The translations under genes and the position numbers were made by a program. A DNA stretch of 11,121 bases, from contig DAOUHO010000086.1 of NCBI GenBank assembly GCA_034428595.1, forward strand, positions 1 to 11,121, read 5' to 3'. The notes below the pieces were generated by a model. The model had not been told where the DNA came from and ran no database searches. It was given only the letters and a program-made list of their open reading frames with translations. Shown one piece after another: positions 1 to 5,981 of the stretch. Within the stretch, counting starts at the first letter, position 1, and the number at the start of each line of letters is the position of its first letter. The DNA is from JAJECS01 sp034428595 (GTDB lineage: Bacteria > Chloroflexota > UBA11872).

Positions 1-2
1 CG

Positions 3-257
3 GACTTCAAGATCGTGCCGTCGGCCATGACCACGAGCGCCTCGCGGGTTCGCTTCCGCATCACGAACGAGGGCACATTCACCCACTCGCTGGAGCTTGC
101 GGTGGATCGCGATCCCGTCACGTCGCCGAATATCGGACCGGGACAGATGGGGTATCTGGACGTCGACGTCCCGCCGGGGACGCATACGCTGACGTGTCCG
201 ATCGTGGGGCATGCGGTGCGGGGGCAGCGGGCGACGCTCGAGGTGATCGGCGGGTAG
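3..257 (+). CDS. Cupredoxin-like (blue copper) domain protein, C-terminal part
   Basis: The reading frame is open from the left edge, so the N-terminus is missing; 84 residues are visible and end in TAG. The segment reads as the second half of a cupredoxin beta-sandwich. A Gly-rich turn leads to FTHSLEL (His28 of the fragment, the first copper ligand). The closing loop, LTCPIVGHAVRGQ, gives Cys65, His70 and then Gln75. In sulfocyanin- and auracyanin-like proteins this loop ends in Met, the axial ligand; here Gln takes that place. Known relatives are exported electron carriers or domains of oxidases and reductases. The gene converges on the caa3 oxidase cluster, so an electron-transfer role near that oxidase is possible, but this is inference. 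A single-domain carrier cannot be told from the tail of a longer protein. The fold call is fairly sure; the precise role is unknown. Confidence 0.72.
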   Translation, partial: DFKIVPSAMTTSASRVRFRITNEGTFTHSLELAVDRDPVTSPNIGPGQMGYLDVDVPPGTHTLTCPIVGHAVRGQRATLEVIGG

Positions 258-486
258 GCCGGGGGATTGACGTCCGGGCGCCCACTAGGGGCGCCCCTAC
301 GCGGGCCACGGGATCACCCGGGCAGGAAACGCTAGGAGAATCCCACGCTGCGCGCAGCGTGGGCCACCGGACAAGCGTCCAGCGTGCCCCCAGGTTCGAC
401 CGGACTGGATTCCGGCGTCCGCCGGAATGACGAAGGGGGCAGGCCAAGGTCTCTTCTTAGGGAGAAGGGGCTCGAATCGACGTCTT
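258..486. repeat. Palindrome-rich gap between convergent genes
   Basis: This 229-base gap between the cupredoxin stop and the ctaG stop holds no credible gene. It contains three strong inverted repeats. At 276-297 two copies of the self-complementary octamer GGGCGCCC flank a 6-base spacer; a perfect 14-base palindrome at 286-299 overlaps it. At 342-363 there is a perfect 22-base palindrome with no spacer, centred on GCGCGC. At 409-428 ATTCCGGC and GCCGGAAT form an 8-bp stem around GTCC. None is followed by a T-run, so they look more like dispersed REP-type palindromes than classic intrinsic terminators. Placement between convergent genes would still allow them to act as a bidirectional transcription or RNA-end boundary. 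Confidence 0.7.
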
Positions 487-1263
487 CTACAGCGGAGGAC
501 CGGGCGACGCGGGGTGGACGTCGGGGCGCTGGTTGAGCCAGCGGATGAACTTGACGCTGAGGATGGTCCACAGCACAAGGGTTCCGCCGAGCTTCATGAT
601 GAGACCGCCGATGCGCTGGTCGACGAGCGCCTCCGCTCCACGCGCAAGCTCGTAGGTCGGATATAGCGGGTCGTTGGCGAAGACGAAGATGGCGCTGAAG
701 AACCCCGACGGGATGGAGAGCAGCAGCAGATAGAGCATCTGCATGGGCGCCACGGCCGGGGGCACGGCGCGCACACGGCTCAGGACCGGCCACCACATCA
801 CCAGGCCGCCGACGATCATGGTGAGGTGCTCGAAGTCGTGGGCGATGCGGTCCTGCAGCGCCAGCTCGTACAGCGGCGGCATGTGCCAGATCCAGAAGGC
901 GGTGGTGCTGAGCCCCAGCGCCACGGGCAGCCGCGTCGCCTGCTGCGCGACGAAGCGCACGGCGCGCACCCGAAAGATAGGCCCCAGCAGCCAGTCGGGC
1001 AGTCCAATGAGCAGCAGGGGCGTGGCGGCGAATACCAGCAAGCCGTGCTGCCACATGTGGACGCTGAAATGCGTGGCCGCGAGCGTGTCGAACGGCGGAT
1101 GCAGCGTCACGAACAGCGTGACGGTGGCAGTCACGAACGCGGCGATCCTGGGCCACGAAACCGGTTCCACTCGGTCTGGGTTCAGGGGGCTCACGGCGTA
1201 GAGATACGCGCCCGTGAGCACGAGGAGTCCCAGCGTGATTTCCGGGATGAAATAGAAGGTCAT
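487..1263 (-). CDS. ctaG: Cytochrome c oxidase assembly factor CtaG (caa3_CtaG family)
   Basis: This is a 258-residue, very hydrophobic membrane protein with about seven predicted membrane segments. It carries the hallmarks of the caa3-type CtaG family: HMWQHGLLVFAATPLLLIG at about 69-87, WHMPPLYELAL at about 126-136, HDFEHLTMIVGG at about 142-153 followed by WWP, and an FANDPLYPTYE segment at about 195-205. In Bacillus this family is needed to make active caa3 oxidase, probably by helping copper centre assembly; it is unrelated to the Cox11-type protein also called CtaG. Conserved His and Met residues in the membrane segments fit a copper-handling role. It lies on the same strand downstream of ctaF, separated by 219 bases of repeat-rich DNA, so it may be the last gene of the operon or be transcribed on its own. 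No clear Shine-Dalgarno precedes the ATG. Confidence 0.9.
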   Translation of the reverse strand: MTFYFIPEITLGLLVLTGAYLYAVSPLNPDRVEPVSWPRIAAFVTATVTLFVTLHPPFDTLAATHFSVHMWQHGLLVFAATPLLLIGLPDWLLGPIFRVRAVRFVAQQATRLPVALGLSTTAFWIWHMPPLYELALQDRIAHDFEHLTMIVGGLVMWWPVLSRVRAVPPAVAPMQMLYLLLLSIPSGFFSAIFVFANDPLYPTYELARGAEALVDQRIGGLIMKLGGTLVLWTILSVKFIRWLNQRPDVHPASPGPPL

Positions 1264-1369
1264 GACTGAAGTCTACGCAGGGCGGGGCGGGTGGGCGTAG
1301 CTGTGTGGGCCTCTGGCCCGAGGATGGCATGGGACGGCCCATGCGCGGGTCCGGCGTGGGCGGGCCTAG

Positions 1370-1429
1370 ATTCCCGCCTCCGCGGGAATGACGGGTGTCG
1401 TGGGAATGATGGGGGTCGCCGGAATGACG
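1370..1429. repeat. ATTCC..GGAAT palindrome with two extra half-units
   Basis: ATTCCCGC (1370-1377) and GCGGGAAT (1382-1389) form a perfect 8-bp stem around CTCC. It is the same type as the element at 409-428. The right arm and its flank (GGGAATGACG) are then echoed by GGGAATGATG at 1402-1411 and GGAATGACG at 1421-1429, so three half-units lie in a row about 18 bases apart. This family of short palindromes is common between genes of many bacteria; in translation its copies give the well-known artefact peptide SFPRRRESR. It fills part of the gap between ctaF and ctaG. Confidence 0.7.
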
Positions 1430-1462
1430 AAGGGCTGCGCAACGGTTTCCTTCGAGGGGAAG

Positions 1463-1483
1463 GGAACCTCAGCAGAGGCTTCC
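1463..1483 (-). terminator. Hairpin at the ctaF stop codon, possible weak terminator
   Basis: On the minus strand the RNA reads GGAAGCCTC, loop TGCT, GAGGTTCC: an 8-bp stem with one bulged base starting at the ctaF stop codon. It is followed by CTTCCCCTC, not a true U-run, so intrinsic termination would be weak. It may act with Rho or protect the 3' end of the ctaCDEF message. Its position just before the repeat-filled gap suggests that ctaG expression is partly uncoupled. Confidence 0.35.
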
Positions 1484-1827
1484 TACGCGATCAGGCCGGT
1501 GAGCGTCCAGAACAGGAACAGAATGACCACGATGGTGCTCGCGATCATGAACGGGAACATGAAGAGCGCGGTGAAGAGCCGGTCGTCCTGGCGCAGGTGC
1601 ATGTAGTACATGACCACGCCAGCGCCCTTGAGGAACGACAGAATGAGCAACGAGGCGGTCGTCCACACGGTGCCCAGGGCGTTACGGATTGCGTCGACGC
1701 TGGGAATCATGATCTCGACGATGGTGATGACCGTGAGAATGACGCCGACCACCACGTAGTGGATATAGCCGTGGTGCTCGTCGTGCTCCTCGGCGGCGTG
1801 GGCGTCGGGGGGATGCTCGGCTGACAT
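1483..1827 (-). CDS. ctaF: Cytochrome c oxidase subunit IV (CtaF/CoxD type)
   Basis: This is a 114-residue small membrane subunit of the prokaryotic COX4/CyoD type. A hydrophilic, His- and Glu-rich N-terminal tail of about 20 residues precedes three membrane segments at about 22-42, 54-76 and 84-108. The family signature lies at the end of the second segment, KGAGVVMYYMHLRQDDRLF (about 67-85). In bacterial heme-copper oxidases this subunit is non-catalytic and stabilises the complex with subunits I and III. The ATG lies 16 bases after the ctaE stop, with AGGACGAG about ten bases upstream as ribosome binding site. Length and order (after subunit III) are typical. His residues at 5, 10, 15, 18, 19 and 23 make the tail unusually His-rich. 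Confidence 0.92.
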   Translation of the reverse strand: MSAEHPPDAHAAEEHDEHHGYIHYVVVGVILTVITIVEIMIPSVDAIRNALGTVWTTASLLILSFLKGAGVVMYYMHLRQDDRLFTALFMFPFMIASTIVVILFLFWTLTGLIA

Positions 1828-1843
1828 CAGTGCGTCACTCGTC

Positions 1844-2461
1844 CTAAATCAGGTAGATGAGGGTGAAGATGGCCACCCAGACGAGGTCCACGAAGTGCCA
1901 ATACAGGCCGACCATCTCGACGCCCCAGGTGTCGGCGGTCTGATACCGGCCGCGATAGGAGTAATACACCACGGCGAGCAGCCACAGCAGGCCGATGACG
2001 ACGTGCGCGCCGTGGAAGCCGACCAGCATGTAGAAGGACGCGGCGAACAGATTGGTGGACGGCGTGAGCCCCTCGCGCACGAATGCGGTGAACTCGTAAA
2101 CCTGGCCGCCGAGGAAGATGGCCCCGAACCCGACCACCACCATCAGCCAGAAGCGGCCCCAGTTGAGGCTGCGATTCCGAAACGCGGCCAGCGCCAGCAC
2201 CATCGCGAGACTGCTGGTGAGCAGCACGAAGGTGGTGAACGACGTGAGCACGAGGTCGAGCATTCCCTGGCCGGCCTCGAAGTGGTCATCGCCGTGCCCC
2301 AGCATGACCCCCAAGGTGTTGTGCTTGTTGATCAGCATGACCAGGATCAGGCTGCCGAAGAACATGGTCTCCGAGCCCAGGAAGGCCCACATGGCGACCT
2401 TCCGACTGTCGAGGCCCGTTGAGGTGGGGTGCTCTTCGTGCGTGTGAGCGTCGACGGTCAT
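1844..2461 (-). CDS. ctaE: Cytochrome c oxidase subunit III
   Basis: This is a 205-residue integral membrane protein with five predicted membrane segments (about 21-45, 67-93, 104-127, 138-167, 184-204), the short bacterial form of COX3. Family motifs visible are WAFLGSETMFFGSL at about 25-38, GGQVYEF at about 118-124, FYMLVGFHGAHVVIGL at about 143-158 and GLYWHFVDLVWV at about 185-196. Subunit III supports proton uptake into subunit I and protects the enzyme from turnover inactivation. Its ATG overlaps the ctaD stop in an ATGA arrangement, a sign of translational coupling, and GAGGA lies about ten bases upstream inside ctaD. The short soluble N-terminus (DAHTHEEH) is rich in His and acidic residues, like the tails of CtaF and CtaD. 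Confidence 0.95.
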   Translation of the reverse strand: MTVDAHTHEEHPTSTGLDSRKVAMWAFLGSETMFFGSLILVMLINKHNTLGVMLGHGDDHFEAGQGMLDLVLTSFTTFVLLTSSLAMVLALAAFRNRSLNWGRFWLMVVVGFGAIFLGGQVYEFTAFVREGLTPSTNLFAASFYMLVGFHGAHVVIGLLWLLAVVYYSYRGRYQTADTWGVEMVGLYWHFVDLVWVAIFTLIYLI

Positions 2462-4296
2462 CCGGGCGGTTCCTCGATCCAGCCGATAAGGGAGATGCCG
2501 AAGATCAAGGCGCCGAGCAACAGGAACACCTGGTGGAAGATCAGCCCACAGGCCGCCATGACCATGCCGGCGGCAACCAGGATGGGCCAGTAGGACGGAT
2601 TGGGCATGTGGATGTGCGGTTCATCGTCCTCGTGCGCCGTCTCGGCGGCGGGCGGCTCCACCACGACAGCTCCGGTGTGGCCGCCGCCGTGCTTCTCCTT
2701 CCACACGGGGTAGCGGTCGTCGACCACGGGCACCTCGGCGAAGTTGTAGACCGGTGGCGGCGACGACATCGACCACTCGAGCGTACCGCCGTCCCACGGG
2801 TCCGGCCCGGCGTCACGTCCGCTGCGCAGCGAGCGAATGGCGTTGATGGGGAAGATGAGCATCGAGAGTCCGATGGTCCACGCTCCCACCGTGGACATCA
2901 GGTTCCACACATCCCAGCCCATGTCGGCGCCGTAGGTGTGGATCCGTCGGGGCATGCCATCGATGCCCAGCTGGTGCTGCGGTCCGAATGCGAGGTTGAA
3001 GCCGATGAGCATGAGCCAGAAGTGGACCTTGCCCCAGCCTTCGCTCAGCATCCGGCCGGTCATCTTGGGGAACCAGAAATAGATGCCGGCGAAGAGCCCG
3101 AAGACCGTGCCGCCGAACAGCACATAGTGCAGGTGGGCCACCACGTAGTACGTATCCTGAACCTGCGTATCCACCGGGGGCGAGCCGAGGCTGACGCCGG
3201 TGAGTCCGCCAAGGATGAACATGGCGATGAAGCCGATGGCGAACAGCATCGGCGTGCGCAAGCTGATCGAGCCGCCCCAGAGCGTGGCGATCCAGTTGAA
3301 GATCTTGACGCCGGTGGGAACGGCCACCGCCATGGTGGAGATCGCGAAGGCCGTATCGGCCACCGGACCCAGGCCGACGGTGAACATGTGGTGCGTCCAG
3401 ACGCCAAAGCCCACCAGCGCGATCGCCGCGCCTGAGTAGGCCACCACCGCGTAGCCGAATAACGGCTTGCGAGAAAAGGTGGGCAGGACATCCGACACGA
3501 TGCCCATGGCGGGCAGGATCAGGATGTAGACCTCCGGATGGCCAAACACCCAGAAGAGGTGCTGCCACAGGACCGGGTCGCCGCCGCCTTGGTAGAGGAA
3601 AAAGCTGGTCCCGAGGTAGCGGTCGAAGAGCAGCAGCACGAGCCCGATGGTGATGACGGGGAACGCGAAGATGATCAGGAATCCGGTGATCAGGGTCATC
3701 CAGACGAACATGGGCATGCGGTTGAACGTCATGCCGGGCGCCCGCATATTGATGATGGTGACGATGAAGTTAATGGAGGCGAGGATCGACGAGACGCCGA
3801 GGATCTGGAGCCCGAATGCCCAGAAGTCGACTGCGTGCGTGTCGGCGAACTCCATGGCGGTCAGCGGGGCGTAGCCGAACCAGCCCATGGCCGGAGCGCC
3901 GCCGGCGATGAAGCTGATGTTCAAGAAAATGCCGCCAAACAAATAGACCCAATAGCTCAGCGCGTTCAGCCGTGGAAAGGCCACGTCGCGCGCGCCGATC
4001 ATGAGCGGCACCAGGAGGTTGAAGAAGGCGGCGGAGAGGGGCATGAGCGCCAGGAACACCATCGTCGTGCCGTGCATGGTAAAGAGCTCGGCGAAGCGAT
4101 CGGGATGGACGAGATCGAGCTCGGGACGCGAAAGCTGCAACCGAATGAGCAGCGCCTCCAGGCCGCCCAGGCCAAAGAACGCCAGCGAGGTCACGAAATA
4201 CAGCACGGCGATGCGCTTGTGATCGACCGTGGTGATCCAGCTCCACGCCGTCCCGGCGTAGGTATTGGGCCGGACGCTGACCGTGGTGGTGGCCAT
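2458..4296 (-). CDS. ctaD: Cytochrome c oxidase subunit I (heme-copper oxidase, A1 type)
   Basis: This is the catalytic subunit, 612 residues, with the twelve-helix core followed by a hydrophilic linker (about 490-565) and one or two further C-terminal membrane segments; caa3 oxidases of the Bacillus type are similarly long. Ligands seen: His75 and His390 (low-spin haem), His388 (haem a3), and His253, His302 and His303 (CuB). Tyr257 in HPEVY is the Tyr that cross-links to a CuB His, and Glu255 in the same motif marks the A1 family. Asp104 and Asn111 mark the D-channel entrance and Lys331 in PTGVKIFNW the K-channel, so proton pumping looks intact. The enzyme reduces O2 to water at the cytoplasmic membrane. 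I chose the ATG at 4296 because GCGGAG lies nine bases upstream; a GTG at 4338 would add 14 residues with no such site. The gene starts 46 bases after the ctaC stop. Confidence 0.97.
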   Translation of the reverse strand: MATTTVSVRPNTYAGTAWSWITTVDHKRIAVLYFVTSLAFFGLGGLEALLIRLQLSRPELDLVHPDRFAELFTMHGTTMVFLALMPLSAAFFNLLVPLMIGARDVAFPRLNALSYWVYLFGGIFLNISFIAGGAPAMGWFGYAPLTAMEFADTHAVDFWAFGLQILGVSSILASINFIVTIINMRAPGMTFNRMPMFVWMTLITGFLIIFAFPVITIGLVLLLFDRYLGTSFFLYQGGGDPVLWQHLFWVFGHPEVYILILPAMGIVSDVLPTFSRKPLFGYAVVAYSGAAIALVGFGVWTHHMFTVGLGPVADTAFAISTMAVAVPTGVKIFNWIATLWGGSISLRTPMLFAIGFIAMFILGGLTGVSLGSPPVDTQVQDTYYVVAHLHYVLFGGTVFGLFAGIYFWFPKMTGRMLSEGWGKVHFWLMLIGFNLAFGPQHQLGIDGMPRRIHTYGADMGWDVWNLMSTVGAWTIGLSMLIFPINAIRSLRSGRDAGPDPWDGGTLEWSMSSPPPVYNFAEVPVVDDRYPVWKEKHGGGHTGAVVVEPPAAETAHEDDEPHIHMPNPSYWPILVAAGMVMAACGLIFHQVFLLLGALIFGISLIGWIEEPPG

Positions 4297-4305
4297 CAGC
4301 AACTG

Positions 4306-4311
4306 CTCCGC
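4306..4311 (-). promoter_or_regulatory. Ribosome binding site deciding the ctaD start
   Basis: The minus strand reads GCGGAG nine bases before the ATG at 4296. No comparable site precedes the in-frame GTG at 4338, which lies only four bases after the ctaC stop. This favours the shorter protein. Confidence 0.6.
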
Positions 4312-4342
4312 GGAGGCGCCGCCGCGATTCGGCCGCACCGTA

Positions 4343-5341
4343 TCACTTGAGACCCATCAGATATTCCGTGAGCGCCTCGATTTCGTCCTCGGTCAGCGGG
4401 CGCGGCAAGATCATCAGGTTGCCGGGCTTCATGCCCGTCGGATCGCGGAGCCAGTGCTCCAGGTCCGTGCGCGTCATTCCCATCGTGTTGGCCGCAATGT
4501 GGGCGCGGCTCCCGACGTGGGTGAGATCCGGCCCGATGGTGCCGATCTCGGTGACGCCGCGAACCGTGTGGCACAGCGCGCAGCCGGCCGGCGTGAGCAG
4601 GGCCTCGCCGGCCTGCGCCAACTCGGTGGTCGGCGGCACGCGCTCGGTGAGCTGATGGGCCGCCCAGGCGTCGAACTCGTCAGGCTCCTCCACCACAACC
4701 GTGAAGCGCATGAGGGCGTGGGCGGTGCCGCAAAACTCGGCGCATTGGCCCGGGAAGGTGCCGGTCTGCTCCGGCAAGATGCGGAACACGCTGGTGCGGC
4801 CGGGAACCATGTCCAGCTTGCCGCGCAGGGCCGGCACCCAGAAGCTGTGCAGCACGTCCTCGCTCTTGATGATGATCGCGGCCGGCCTGCCGACCGGCAG
4901 GTGCAGCTCGTTCGCCGTCACGACGCCCAGATCCGGGTAATTGAACTCGAACCACCACTGGTGGCCAATGGCCTCCACCCGAATGGCGTCGTCCTCCGGC
5001 TCCTGGGCATTGGCGAAGATCACGGGCACCGTGAACGCCGCCAGGAGGACGACCAGAATGGTTGGGGCGATGGTCCACCCGATCTCGAGCTTGAGATTGC
5101 CGTGGGTCTGTGCCGGCAGGGTGTCGCCGCGTCGCCGGCGATAGCGAAAGATCGTGTAGAGGAGGGCGCCCTCGACGACGACGAAGACGGCCAAGCCGGC
5201 CCAAAAGACGACCAGGAAAAGCCAATGCGAGGCCCGCGCGGCCTCGGTGGTGGGCTCGAGGATGGTCTGCGGCGTCACGCCGCACGCCGCGAACACCAGG
5301 GCGGCAAGCAGGAGGGCCGCGCCAAGGCAGGCCCGCCGCAT
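4343..5341 (-). CDS. ctaC: Cytochrome c oxidase subunit II with fused cytochrome c domain (caa3 type)
   Basis: The 332-residue product begins with MRRACLGAALLL, a lipoprotein-like signal ending in FAAC (Cys20 as candidate lipid attachment site; Phe at -3 is not the commonest choice). Two membrane segments follow (about 39-63 and 90-110), then the CuA domain. Its ligands are His165 in VLHSFWVP and the loop Cys200-Cys204-His208-Met211 (CAEFCGTAHALM), with Glu202 also in place. From about 240 there is a class I cytochrome c domain with haem motif CALCH (254-258) and a likely axial Met310 in PGNLM. The subunit therefore takes electrons through its own haem c to CuA on the outer face. It is the first gene of the oxidase cluster. 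Upstream in-frame starts at 5392, 5404 (ATG) and 5413 (GTG) would add up to 24 residues before the signal. No start has a strong ribosome binding site, so 5341 rests on the signal peptide. Confidence 0.93.
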   Translation of the reverse strand: MRRACLGAALLLAALVFAACGVTPQTILEPTTEAARASHWLFLVVFWAGLAVFVVVEGALLYTIFRYRRRRGDTLPAQTHGNLKLEIGWTIAPTILVVLLAAFTVPVIFANAQEPEDDAIRVEAIGHQWWFEFNYPDLGVVTANELHLPVGRPAAIIIKSEDVLHSFWVPALRGKLDMVPGRTSVFRILPEQTGTFPGQCAEFCGTAHALMRFTVVVEEPDEFDAWAAHQLTERVPPTTELAQAGEALLTPAGCALCHTVRGVTEIGTIGPDLTHVGSRAHIAANTMGMTRTDLEHWLRDPTGMKPGNLMILPRPLTEDEIEALTEYLMGLK

Positions 5342-5413
5342 GACTCGCTGCGCCGCCCCGGTGGCGCTAGGCCTCAGGTGCGTGCCGTGCATCAGGGCGC
5401 GCATGAGGCGCAC

Positions 5414-5738
5414 CGGTTGTCCAATAGCAGTTGTGCGTTAGGTGAGTAGGCTGGCGGACGCGCCAGATTACCATGAGGCAGCCGGTGATTTGGTGGCGCG
5501 ACCGACCGACCGCCGCGGCGCCGGCGGACATGGGGAGGACCAACGGAACCCGAGGTGACGCGGCGTCTTGGCGTGGCGCCCAATCCGTCGCTCCAACCAG
5601 CGTGAAGCTCCCGGCGTCGGTGGGCCGCGTCAATTGCCCAAGTGCCCTGACGCCGCTCGGCGATGCCCCGATGCAACTTGGAATCCCGCGACGCGGATCG
5701 CGGCGTTGAGGTGTGGACTGGCAGTGGGGCTGGGCTTC
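5414..5738. other. Gene-poor divergent region between ctaC and rho
   Basis: No reading frame here shows recognisable protein features. Translations are Arg/Pro-rich on both strands, as expected for GC-rich non-coding DNA. Several short inverted repeats are visible: GACGC/GCGTC at 5557-5567, TTGGCG paired with CGCCCAA (one bulge) at 5568-5583, GCGTCA/TGACGC at 5627-5632 and 5648-5653, and CCGCG/CGCGG at 5686-5703. A short GACC repeat lies near 5500-5511. The oxidase operon promoter should lie here on the minus strand. The best I see is an extended -10-like TGGTAATCT at about 5466-5474 (read on the minus strand) without a convincing -35, so I do not call it. The stretch could hold regulatory sites or a structured RNA, but nothing identifies one. 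Confidence 0.5.
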
Positions 5739-5768
5739 TTGACATTGAATTTCGCGCGGTGCTAGCGT
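5739..5768 (+). promoter_or_regulatory. Sigma-70-type promoter for rho
   Basis: TTGACA at 5739-5744 is a perfect -35 box. Eighteen bases later comes TAGCGT at 5763-5768 (three of six consensus positions), preceded by TG at 5760-5761, which makes an extended -10. The spacer begins with an AT-rich patch in otherwise GC-rich DNA. Transcription would start near 5775, giving a leader of about 205 bases before rho. Confidence 0.6.
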
Positions 5769-5774
5769 CATTCG

Positions 5775-5980
5775 AGCCGCCCGCATACTTCACGGCGGGC
5801 GCCCCGGCAACGAACCGGGCCCGCGACTTCACCGCGTTCGCAATGGTTCGTTGTGCGTTTTGGACCTCGTAGGTACCCCATGCGAAAGCCATATCGCCGA
5901 CCTTTGCCACCATGCCAGGATTTACGCGCGCCCTCAGTGCGCGCGCTCCCGGTTGGCCGCGCGGCGATTGGGAGGAGCTG
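5775..5980 (+). promoter_or_regulatory. rho leader with multiple hairpins
   Basis: The predicted 5' untranslated region can fold into at least three hairpins: GCCCGC/GCGGGC at 5779-5784 and 5795-5800; CCCGG/CCGGG at 5803-5807 and 5815-5819; and a 7-bp alternating GC stem, CGCGCGC at 5925-5931 with GCGCGCG at 5939-5945. The last lies 35 bases before the rho ATG and has no T-run after it. In E. coli and other bacteria rho is autoregulated by Rho-dependent attenuation in a long leader; a similar role here is inference from position and length. Confidence 0.4.
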
Positions 5981-5981
5981 A
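5880..5981 (+). CDS. Possible rho leader peptide (upstream ORF)
   Basis: An ATG at 5880 opens a 33-codon frame, beginning MRKPYRRPLPP, that ends in TGA at 5979-5981. The last base of this stop is the first base of the favoured rho ATG (TGATG), which would allow stop-start coupling. The rho ribosome binding site lies inside its final codons. The peptide is basic, with seven Arg and one Lys in the full length, and resembles no family I know. Only a weak AGG precedes its start. E. coli rho also has a short leader ORF (rhoL), though the two peptides show no obvious similarity. In GC-rich DNA an open frame of this size arises easily by chance, so this is a suggestion only. Confidence 0.25.
   Translation: MRKPYRRPLPPCQDLRAPSVRALPVGRAAIGRS
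5970..5977 (+). promoter_or_regulatory. Strong ribosome binding site deciding the rho start
   Basis: GGGAGGAG lies just before three consecutive ATG codons at 5981, 5984 and 5987. The GGAGG core is five bases from the first and eight from the second. The alternative in-frame ATG at 5912 has no such site and would add 23 residues not expected in Rho. Confidence 0.8.

Noticed and set aside
332..1342. 336-codon minus-strand frame overlapping ctaG
   Set aside because: It reads through repeats at both ends and covers ctaG in another frame; ctaG has the membrane profile and family motifs, this frame has neither.
1260..1442. Short minus-strand ORF with a PSFPRRRESRP peptide
   Set aside because: This peptide is the known translation artefact of the ATTCCCGC..GCGGGAAT palindromic repeat, not a gene.
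2419..5449. Long plus-strand reading frames opposite ctaD and ctaC (2419-3435, 3538-4350, 4265-5449)
   Set aside because: They are antisense shadows of clear oxidase genes in GC-rich DNA. Their products are His/Glu/Arg/Gly-rich with no domain pattern, while the minus-strand frames carry every expected motif.
5530..5640. Possible T-box or other riboswitch on the minus strand upstream of ctaC
   Set aside because: Some GG-rich segments recall T-box leaders, but the conserved GGTGGNACCGCG core is missing and the downstream gene is not an amino-acid gene.
5392..5913. 173-codon minus-strand frame in the ctaC-rho spacer
   Set aside because: Arg/Ser/Pro-rich, no ribosome binding site and no family resemblance, and it overlaps the rho promoter and leader. 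Possible but unsupported.
5912..5980. Upstream ATG at 5912 as the rho start
   Set aside because: It would add 23 residues without a ribosome binding site, while GGGAGGAG sits just before the ATG cluster at 5981.
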